A stretch of 9,571 nt of DNA from Candidatus Woesearchaeota archaeon (GTDB lineage Archaea > Nanobdellota > Nanobdellia > Woesearchaeales > GW2011-AR15): positions 1 through 9,571 of the forward strand of contig JAMPXQ010000048.1 in assembly GCA_023701075.1 (NCBI GenBank), in the 5' to 3' direction. Below the pieces are notes generated by a model. That model was given only the letters and a program-made list of their open reading frames with translations, did not search any database and was not told where the DNA came from. The stretch's first letter is position 1. The number at the start of each line of letters is the position of its first letter. The translations under genes and the position numbers were made by a program. Below, one piece after another: positions 1 to 6,600 of this stretch.

Positions 1-500
1 GGTGCTTCCTTCCTATATACCAGCTTCTTCTTGGCCATCTCAAGGAAAGTTCTCTGGCTTATCCTTCTGCAGTTCTCATCTATTGAAGAATAGGTCATGT
101 TGAAATCGCAGCTCATCCCTACATTCTTCCAGTCCTGTATGAAAAGCGGTCTCTCTTCCTTGAGGAAATCCAGGCAAGCCTTGATGAACTCATTCCTATC
201 CATCCTGGATGCCACGATATTCTTCTTCTTCTGCACAAGTTTCTCTGTCGCAAGCCCATTGTCATCGGTCCCGAACGGATAGAAGACATTAAAACCTCTC
301 ATCCTCTTGTATCTTGCGATGAAATCCTGCTGCGAGAACGAGAAAGCGTGACCTATATGCATCCTTCCGCTGACTGTTGGTGGCGGTGTGTCTATAGAAT
401 AGACATCATTATCTGAAGACATATCAAACTGGTATGTCTTCTCTTTTTCCCAATGTTCCTGCCACTTTTTTTCAACAATCTTAGGATCGTATCTTTCCAT
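1..500 (-). CDS. valS: Valyl-tRNA synthetase, N-terminal part (runs off left edge)
   Basis: This class I aminoacyl-tRNA synthetase charges tRNA-Val with valine in the cytoplasm. The frame is open from ATG 500 to base 1, giving 166 codons; the remaining C-terminal part lies outside the window. It begins MERYDPKIVEKKWQEHW, the usual ValRS/IleRS opening. Residues about 39-50 read PPPTVSGRMHIGH, which contains the HIGH ATP-binding signature in the ValRS-specific PPPxVxG context. The later GTDDNGLATEKLVQKK segment matches the archaeal and Rickettsia-like ValRS form (DDNGLPTERLVE), which separates it from IleRS and LeuRS. ATG 500 is chosen because it starts the family-typical sequence and lies 31 bases downstream of a TTTTAAAA box. 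No Shine-Dalgarno precedes it, so it is probably leaderless. It is divergent from the gene at 641. The KMSK motif and anticodon-binding domain cannot be seen. Confidence 0.95.
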   Translation of the reverse strand, partial: MERYDPKIVEKKWQEHWEKEKTYQFDMSSDNDVYSIDTPPPTVSGRMHIGHAFSFSQQDFIARYKRMRGFNVFYPFGTDDNGLATEKLVQKKKNIVASRMDRNEFIKACLDFLKEERPLFIQDWKNVGMSCDFNMTYSSIDENCRRISQRTFLEMAKKKLVYRKEA

Positions 501-523
501 CCATAGAGGAAAACAATTCAAGG

Positions 524-531
524 TTTTAAAA
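524..531 (-). promoter_or_regulatory. TATA box for valS
   Basis: TTTTAAAA has its upstream edge (minus strand) 31 bases from the A of ATG 500, where an archaeal TATA box for a leaderless transcript should sit. It is the centre of a perfect 12-base palindrome, GGTTTTAAAACC (522-533). The role is inferred from spacing and composition only. Confidence 0.6.
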
Positions 532-565
532 CCTATTGTTTATGGATGAGGATGCTGATGAGGGA

Positions 566-602
566 ATAAAAAAAGGTGAAATAAAAAAAGGCTCATTTTT
601 TT
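566..602. other. A-rich direct repeat and T7 tract in the divergent intergenic region
   Basis: ATAAAAAAAGG occurs twice, at 566-576 and 581-591, with a 15-base period, and is followed by T7 at 596-602. The T7 could act as a plus-strand terminator, but no plus-strand gene ends just before it, so it may only be an AT-rich spacer or the upstream element of the next promoter. The rest of 501-640 holds only the two TATA-like boxes. Confidence 0.3.
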
Positions 603-610
603 GAGTTAGA

Positions 611-618
611 TTTAAATA
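611..618 (+). promoter_or_regulatory. TATA box for the 125-codon gene
   Basis: TTTAAATA begins 30 bases upstream of ATG 641 and 24 bases upstream of ATG 635. The other two promoters in the window have spacings of 30 and 31, so this box favours ATG 641 as a leaderless start. No Shine-Dalgarno is present. Confidence 0.6.
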
Positions 619-640
619 TAGTCAAATAGAACGAATGTTT

Positions 641-1018
641 ATGGGATATGAATCACATGGTTCGACGTATCTTTTGAATGCATGGACTAATTATCAGGCT
701 AAGAGAGAAAGAGATATGCAGCCGGATATCGCTGCATGGAAGCCTATGTTTTCAAGTGCATTATACGCTCAATTGAACCCAGGGAAATTCACATTTTATG
801 GGAATAGCGGCCTTCCTGATTTGACTCTGCCTCAGCAAGTAAGGTACGACGGTAAACTGGATGGCTTGGATCTTTTGATGTCAAGGAGTCAAAATCAGGG
901 CATGGTGACTGCTCAACCTTCGCTTCCAAACTCATTATTTACGCTCCATAGGGTAGATGCTGCAAAGATTGTCACATTAGACACATCTGGATATAGTCAG
1001 TTGCCGCGTGCCCAATAA
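641..1018 (+). CDS. Hypothetical soluble protein, 125 aa
   Basis: I do not recognise this protein. Starting at ATG 641 it begins MGYESHGSTYLLNAW and ends at TAA 1016-1018; an in-frame ATG at 635 would add two residues. It has no hydrophobic segment long enough for a membrane span, no signal peptide and no cysteine, so it should be soluble and cytoplasmic. The composition is mixed, with aromatic residues spread through the first two thirds (WTNYQ, AAWKPMF, FTFYGNSG) and a proline- and leucine-rich middle (GLPDLTLPQQV). No catalytic motif is visible. A well-placed TATA box upstream and another for the next gene just past the stop support a real single-gene transcript. It may be a lineage-specific protein. 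The coding call is moderately strong; the function is unknown. Confidence 0.65.
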   Translation: MGYESHGSTYLLNAWTNYQAKRERDMQPDIAAWKPMFSSALYAQLNPGKFTFYGNSGLPDLTLPQQVRYDGKLDGLDLLMSRSQNQGMVTAQPSLPNSLFTLHRVDAAKIVTLDTSGYSQLPRAQ

Positions 1019-1020
1019 CA

Positions 1021-1028
1021 TTATAAAT
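1021..1028 (+). promoter_or_regulatory. TATA box for the EamA transporter gene
   Basis: TTATAAAT starts 3 bases after the stop of the preceding gene and 30 bases before ATG 1051. The spacing indicates a leaderless transcript and makes ATG 1051 a better start than the in-frame TTG at 1048. Confidence 0.65.
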
Positions 1029-1050
1029 AGAACATTTCTAATGCCTATTG

Positions 1051-1887
1051 ATGTTTGAAAACAAGAAACTTCTTGCATATTTCGGCTTGGTTCTTGCTGC
1101 TGCATTCTGGGGCTCGACATTCTTTTTGGTCAAAGACACCATACAGGATATTGACCCAGTCATATTGATAGGATACAGGTTTACAGCAGCAGCGATTATC
1201 CTGGCATTATTCCTGGATAAGAAAAAACTCCTCCATAGGTGGAAAGATGGCCTGTTTTTAGGGACTATACTATTGTTCCTCTATCTGACTCAGACAATAG
1301 GGCTGAAATACACGACAGCCTCAAATTCAGGTTTTATAACAGGATTATTTGTATTGTTCCTTCCCATTTGCTCATTCATACTATTTAAGAAACTGCCGAC
1401 ATGGATGAAGCTTGTCGAGATTGGAATGGCAACTTTCGGCCTGTGGCTCCTCACTGGCGGGATGAAAGACATGAACTTTGGAGACATGTTGACTCTTATA
1501 ACCGCTATATTCTATGCGCTCCATATACTGTTTGCAGACAAGTTCATCAAGGATTGCGACCCATATATATTGAGCTTTCAGCAGTTTTTCGTGACAGGAA
1601 TAGGAAGCTTGATTATAGGATTAGTTATTGGATCTTCTTTTGAATTATCTTCATCTGTGATTCCAAGCGTCATTTTTCTGACATTGTTCCCTACCCTCAT
1701 AGCTTTTGTCATCCAATTATTGGGCCAAAAAATGGTGCCTGCAGTTCAAGTCTCCTTGATATTCTCGCTTGAACCTGTATTTGGCGCTATCTTCGCATGG
1801 ACCATAGGTGGCGAGCAATTTATAATGGGAAGAGCGATAGGCGGCCTCCTCATTTTTATAGCAATGATACTTTCCACACTAAAATGA
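1051..1887 (+). CDS. EamA/DMT-superfamily transporter, 278 aa
   Basis: This is an integral membrane permease of the drug/metabolite transporter superfamily, whose members usually export or import amino acids, metabolites or drugs; the substrate here cannot be read from sequence. Length and layout match the family: two EamA halves of about five helices each. Predicted spans lie near residues 8-27, 37-55, 66-86, 92-112, 118-137, 145-162, 174-193, 205-225, 236-252 and 260-277. Family-typical stretches are AAAFWGSTFFLVKD in helix 1, IGLKYTTASNSGFITGL around helices 3-4, and SLEPVFGAIFAWTIGGE in helix 9. ATG 1051 is preferred over TTG 1048 by distance from the TATA box. It overlaps the next gene by ATGA, so the two are probably one transcript with coupled translation. 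The family call is secure. Confidence 0.9.
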   Translation: MFENKKLLAYFGLVLAAAFWGSTFFLVKDTIQDIDPVILIGYRFTAAAIILALFLDKKKLLHRWKDGLFLGTILLFLYLTQTIGLKYTTASNSGFITGLFVLFLPICSFILFKKLPTWMKLVEIGMATFGLWLLTGGMKDMNFGDMLTLITAIFYALHILFADKFIKDCDPYILSFQQFFVTGIGSLIIGLVIGSSFELSSSVIPSVIFLTLFPTLIAFVIQLLGQKMVPAVQVSLIFSLEPVFGAIFAWTIGGEQFIMGRAIGGLLIFIAMILSTLK

Positions 1888-2438
1888 AGCTCGTGAAGAT
1901 ATTTAATGATGCATTCAAAAGCATAAATGCAAATAGGAAGATACTATTGGGATTATTGATATTATTCAGCATTGTCACATTCAGCCAGTTCCTTAAGAAA
2001 TCATTGGTGATAGTGCTGTTCATTATAATCGGCAGCATCTCAAAGATTTACCATAGGTTCGTCAAGAGTTCTCTAGGGATAGACCTTGTCTTCTTCCTTA
2101 CGATGATGCTGGCTATTGTATATGGCCCAATGCTTGCAATCGTCATCGGTCTCATCATGAAGATTGCTGCAGATTATATCGCAAATAGGTTCAGCCATAC
2201 TACACTGATAACGCTCGCTGCTTTGTTTATCCCTATCCTTTTTGCAAAAGCATTGGCAGCGCTTCCTTTGGTCACTGCTCTTTTCATACTGACTCTGCTC
2301 TTTGAAGTGATCAGTTCAGTCCTATATCATTTCATAGGGAGTTCACCAGGGAACATAATCCTTTATGCAGTGTCTCATTTCCTGTTCAACGCATTTCTTA
2401 TAATTAATATTAGTCCTTGGCTCAGTAGCATCATGTAA
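1884..2438 (+). CDS. Polytopic membrane protein, 184 aa, unknown function
   Basis: The gene starts at the ATG that overlaps the stop of the transporter gene (ATGA, 1884-1887), which implies translational coupling; an earlier in-frame ATG at 1797 lies deep inside that gene and is unlikely. The N-terminus is basic (MKLVKIFNDAFKSINANRK), followed by about six or seven hydrophobic segments near residues 19-35, 39-56, 67-83, 85-98, 107-127, 128-150 and 157-176. The segment YGPMLAIVIGLIMKIAADY loosely recalls the Gly-Pro-rich turns of ECF-transporter S components or MreD-like proteins, but this resemblance is weak and no ligand motif is visible. It could be a small transporter subunit or an envelope protein acting with the upstream permease. 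No Shine-Dalgarno is seen. The coding call is strong and the function open. Confidence 0.75.
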   Translation: MKLVKIFNDAFKSINANRKILLGLLILFSIVTFSQFLKKSLVIVLFIIIGSISKIYHRFVKSSLGIDLVFFLTMMLAIVYGPMLAIVIGLIMKIAADYIANRFSHTTLITLAALFIPILFAKALAALPLVTALFILTLLFEVISSVLYHFIGSSPGNIILYAVSHFLFNAFLIINISPWLSSIM

Positions 2439-2526
2439 TAAAGGTAATAACATATTTCATTGCCAGATAGAAACAAGAATCAATATATACGCAAAGTAGT
2501 GATAAAAGATAGAATAAAAAAAGATA
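2439..2526. other. Convergent intergenic spacer
   Basis: This AT-rich gap of 88 bases lies between two converging transcription units. It contains the minus-strand T7 tract next to the stop of the Lys-rich protein gene. I see no hairpin and no small gene in it. Confidence 0.6.
2516..2522 (-). terminator. U-tract terminator after the Lys-rich protein gene
   Basis: Read on the minus strand, T7 begins 5 bases after the TAA at 2527-2529. Archaeal RNA polymerase terminates at short U-tracts without a hairpin, so this is a plausible end for the minus-strand operon. Confidence 0.5.
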
Positions 2527-3618
2527 TTATTTGTAAGTGACTTTCACTTCAGTCCCTTTCTTTGCTTCGACAACAACTGAACCCTCATCTGCTTTGCTTG
2601 CTGCTGGTTTTTCGGGAGCATCCTTGCCTTTCTGTTTTGCACCGGCCTTTTTTGCAGGTTTTGTGCCTGATTTATCTGCAGATTTAGCTGGTTTCTTTGA
2701 TGTCTGCTTGGTAACCTTTGCTTTTACAGGCTTAGGTTTGTCTGATTTTTTAGCATTTGAAGGCTTCTTCTCCTGCTTTTTTGAAGCGGGAGCTTTCTTG
2801 GCTGTCTTTTTAGCCTTTGTTGAGACAGTCTTTGGCTTTGCAGCCTTCTTAGTTTTTTTCTCATTGCCTGCTTTCTCTTTCGCAGATTTTGCTGTCTTCC
2901 CGCCTATGTCCTTCTCAAGTTTGGACAGCTCTTTCTCAATGTCACCAAAACTGTCTTCTGGCAGTTTTGATTCAGTCTTCTTTGCTTTTTTGCCTGTCGT
3001 TTTCTTCTCTGTCTTTTTCGCTTTTGGTTTTTCTGTTTTAGCTGCTTTTTTGCTGCTCTTCCTTGCTGCCCTTGGAGCATTGACAGTGACAATCTCGACA
3101 GGTTTTATGACCTTTGTCGTCTCTTCTATCTTGATATGAGGCACTTCCACCTTCCCATCGCTCTCTTTGTAATAGCCTGAATACTTCAAGGTGTCATTTA
3201 TTATCATCTCTACAAGCTTGTCATCTTTCCATCCTTTGTTGAGCAGGTTCTGTTTTATCTCCTCATTTGACATGCCCTTGTTCATGGCCCATAAGGTATA
3301 GTTCTGGATCTTGTATAGATCAGGTGCAAGCTTCTTTAGGTAAAGCGTATCTGCATCTTCTTCAAGTTCTACGATATCTTGCTCGAACTTTGAGAGGTTG
3401 GCAGACTGTCTTTCTTCGAACTGCTTGATCTCTTGGATATCCCTCTTCTCATCCATAGAGACTTTCTCCAGCTCTTCAAGCTCCCTTCTCTCTTCCTCTG
3501 ACATCTTCTGCAGCCTCTGCAGCTGGATGATGATCATGACCAGGAACACTATGAAAAGTAATACTAAAAAAAAGAACATTTCCGCAAGCGGAAGGTTTAA
3601 TCCACCGAATATTAACAT
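2527..3618 (-). CDS. Membrane-anchored coiled-coil protein with histone-H1-like Lys/Ala-rich tail, 363 aa
   Basis: I recognise no named family. One membrane span covers residues about 12-33, followed by a charged, Glu-rich coiled coil (33-93). A small helical domain (93-152) contains MNKGMSNEEIKQNLLNKGW, a KG-S-EEI-LL-KGW pattern I recall from DPANN hypothetical proteins. Residues 181-345 are a low-complexity tail dominated by Lys, Ala, Thr, Ser and Pro (KKAKKTE, KPAKKAG), broken by an acidic helix at 219-240 (LPEDSFGDIEKELSKLEKD). The protein closes with VVVEAKKGTEVKVTYK, which looks like a short beta segment. The positive-inside rule places the tail in the cytoplasm. The start is fixed by GAGGTGA four bases upstream, and that site contains the stop of the giant surface-protein gene. 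Export, anchoring or nucleoid/polyanion binding are possible roles, all inferred. Confidence 0.88.
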   Translation of the reverse strand: MLIFGGLNLPLAEMFFFLVLLFIVFLVMIIIQLQRLQKMSEEERRELEELEKVSMDEKRDIQEIKQFEERQSANLSKFEQDIVELEEDADTLYLKKLAPDLYKIQNYTLWAMNKGMSNEEIKQNLLNKGWKDDKLVEMIINDTLKYSGYYKESDGKVEVPHIKIEETTKVIKPVEIVTVNAPRAARKSSKKAAKTEKPKAKKTEKKTTGKKAKKTESKLPEDSFGDIEKELSKLEKDIGGKTAKSAKEKAGNEKKTKKAAKPKTVSTKAKKTAKKAPASKKQEKKPSNAKKSDKPKPVKAKVTKQTSKKPAKSADKSGTKPAKKAGAKQKGKDAPEKPAASKADEGSVVVEAKKGTEVKVTYK

Positions 3619-3629
3619 TTTTTCACCTC
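3616..3629 (-). promoter_or_regulatory. Shine-Dalgarno embracing the upstream stop codon (translational coupling)
   Basis: GAGGTGA (3629-3623 on the minus strand) is a strong match to the anti-SD complement and its last three bases are the TGA stop of the giant gene. Four A residues then separate it from ATG 3618. A ribosome terminating on the upstream frame would sit on the next start site. It is the only clear Shine-Dalgarno I found in the window. Confidence 0.8.
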
Positions 3630-6600
3630 AAGTCTATTCTTTCGCTGCTTTCTGCAGACATGCTCACAAACCCTGTGCTTGCATCATAAAGGTATCCTTT
3701 GATCTCATAATCTGCTTTTGGCAGGCAGTATGGGTTTGATGTCATTGGTTTTACCAGTATGTTGCTGTTGGAATCCACATATGACACGAAATCTATCAGC
3801 ACTGTCTTTGAAAGTATTGCGTTTGGATCTAGTATCTCCATCTCTATATCCCTTGGTTCCTGGTGTTCGTCATTGAGCACATAATAGAAATCCAGGCACA
3901 CTTCACCGTTTCTTGGTGTGTACTCGAACTTCGGTTTTGCCTTGATGGTGAATCTTGGGATCTCCACTTCCATCTCAAAGTCCTTTGATAGCTTGTCTTT
4001 CCCTAGCAGCTCGACATCCAAGGTGAATTCTGCTGTCTCGTAGCTGTAATCATTCACAAGACCTTCAAAGACTACTGTCTCTGTCGCCATTCCTGCAAGG
4101 CTTATCCTCTTCTGGCTCTCTTTTAAGGTCATCTTGTCTGGTGCTTTCAATGTCACGACGACATCGCTGAAATCCTCATCTTTGTTGTTCTTGATTGTCG
4201 CAGTGATGTCAAACCTCTCCAGGGTCTCTAGAGTATCTGTGACTTCAAGCGACATGTCGCAATCAAGCTTGTCTGAGCTTGGCTTTGTGAACAAGAGATA
4301 TCCTTTGTCTATGTTGCAGTTGTCGAAATTTTCATTGATTGATGTTGCTGCACTATTGATATCTGCAAATGAATCCTGTTCATATCCGCCTAAGACCTTT
4401 TCTGCATGTTCAAGGAACTCATTCACGCTCATGCCGGCATATTTGCCGCTTACGATATATAGGTTCCCTATCTTTCCGGTCGTCTTCAGACCTACTCCTT
4501 GTTCTGAATACAGCACATTTAATTTTAGTGCTGTCACCTGGCCGCCCAATATTCCTGATTCTGTCTCTATTGGATTGGTGTGGTCCTTGGTCAATGCACC
4601 TGCGGTCTTCCCTGCTGGCAGGTAATCTTCCACTGCTTTTGAGTTACTGAAGGTCATCTTGAACCCTTCACCTACGACAAGGTTTGATCCGACTGCTTTT
4701 GCCCAGTTGCTGTCTCTTAAGCAACCTACATTTCCGCCGTTGCATGCTGCTCCCCATCCACCTTGTGTCTGGGTGCAGTATCCGCTTCCTTCTTCAGGTT
4801 CTTCCGGTACCTCGCCGCCAGGTGCTTTAGACTTGCATAGTTTTGTGCTGTAGTCGCATACTGCACTGTCTGAACAGCTGTCCTGTTTACCATTGCAGTC
4901 TGCACATGCACATCCTTCATACTTGTCGCATACGCCATTCTCTACTACACATCCCTGCTTTCCGCCATGACCATCGCATGTCTTGTCACAGGTCAGGTCT
5001 GCACATAAAGATTCGCCAATCTTGCAGATGATCACACCGGGTTTGGTACAGAGATCATTCGCACATATTGCACCTTCGACACAGCTGTCCTGCTTGAATC
5101 TGCAATCTATACACGCACACCCTTCATAAAGCTGGCAATTTCCATTTGGAGCTCCATTGCATCCCTGCTTGTCATCGCAATCACTGCTGCAAGTCATATC
5201 CTCGCAGAGTGTAGTTCCTACTGGGCAACCGCAGATCTCTTCGCTGTCGCATATCGCTCCGTCTGTACAGGAATCCTGCTTTCCTTCGCAGTCTTCGCAT
5301 GCGCATCCTTCGCCCATCTCGCATATGCCGTTGGCTGGCCCTACTGGACCTAGGATGACGCTCTTGAACCCGTCTGCATTGAAGGTATACCAAAGCGCCT
5401 TTCCGCTGACTTCTGAATTCACATATATCTTATTGATCTGTGTTGCATCTAATGCTTCATCATATATCATGAACTCATCCATCTTTCCATCATAGTAATT
5501 ATTGCTATGGTCGCTTCCGATGAAAAGTGTCCCTGCATTGTCAAGAGAGCCTATGCTTTCATCCCCTTTCAAAGTCCCATTGATGTAGAACTTTGCATGG
5601 TCGCCGCTCACTACTAATGCAGTATGGATCCATTTCTCGTCCCCGATCCTGATGTCGGCTATATCGTCTCCATCGACTTCAGTTCTCAGATAACACTTGT
5701 TGTCATCTTCATATATATATAGTCCGAAATCGCCTTTCTCATATATCCCTGCTTCTGTCTCGCTGCATGTATCTGCTTTGATCCATGTCACGACAGTGAA
5801 CTCATCATCCATGTCGATATCGCTGCTGTCAGGCGTCTCTATCCTGGCATTGTTGAAATCAAACCCTTCTCCATATTTGCCTTTTGAGATGAGTTTTGCA
5901 TTGACTACTTTGCCATTGTTGTTTCCCGCCATGTCCTTTATCTGTGCATAATCCACATAGCTAAGGACACATTCTGCCTTTCCTTTGTCTTTGCAGTTAG
6001 GGCTGCAGCTGCCGTCCTTGCATAGTGTTGTCCCTGGCGCGCACTGCTCGAACGCATCTACGCATTCGTCATTCTCCCATCTGCAGCCGAATGCGCTTCC
6101 GGCTCCTTTGCATGGGTCGTAATAGCAAGAATATTCATTTGTGTATGTCGAGCATTCTGTGCTTTCTGTGCATGCCGAGCAATAATCATTGTTGAGGCCT
6201 GGCCCTGCTTCATCAACCCAGTATCCGCCGCAGTCAAAGATGCATTCATCATAGCCGCAGTTGAATTTCAAATTGAAGACATTGTCTCCGCATTCATTCG
6301 GTGAATTGCAATTCTGCGAACATGTCGGGCTTGCGTATTTGAACGGATTATTTATTGGATGTTTCCCATAATAGCCCAGATACACATTGTCCTTAGATTT
6401 TGATCCGCTGTAGTTCACATCAAATGTCATGACGCTTGATGATCTCACTCTTACGCAGTCCAGTATGTCTGACACGTTCTCATATGATTTGAAGTCAAGT
6501 ATCTTGTTTGCAAAACTGAAATCATCTTTTCCTTCAAGCATTATGCCTGTATATGATGTCAGATCGCCTGTTATCTTCACATTGGATTTTGTGTCTTTAT

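Noticed and set aside
522..533. Perfect palindrome GGTTTTAAAACC as a repressor operator
   Set aside because: The core is explained by the valS TATA box; palindromy of an AT-rich 12-mer is weak evidence alone.
542..604. A 20-codon open frame in the divergent intergenic region
   Set aside because: It is low-complexity (Lys, Gly, Asp, Glu), has no suitably placed TATA box or Shine-Dalgarno, and overlaps the A-rich repeat.
1797..1883. Earlier in-frame start for the 184-residue membrane protein
   Set aside because: It would add 29 charged residues encoded inside the transporter gene; the ATGA overlap at 1884 is the standard arrangement.
2537..3139. A 200-codon plus-strand open frame rich in Phe, Ala and Ser
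   Set aside because: It is antisense to the Lys/Ala-rich tail; its composition is the mirror of AAG/GCN codons and it has no promoter or Shine-Dalgarno.
4134..4625. A 163-codon plus-strand open frame, and similar ones at 5157-5495 and 8475-8798
   Set aside because: All lie antisense inside well-supported domains of the giant surface protein and show no protein-family features.
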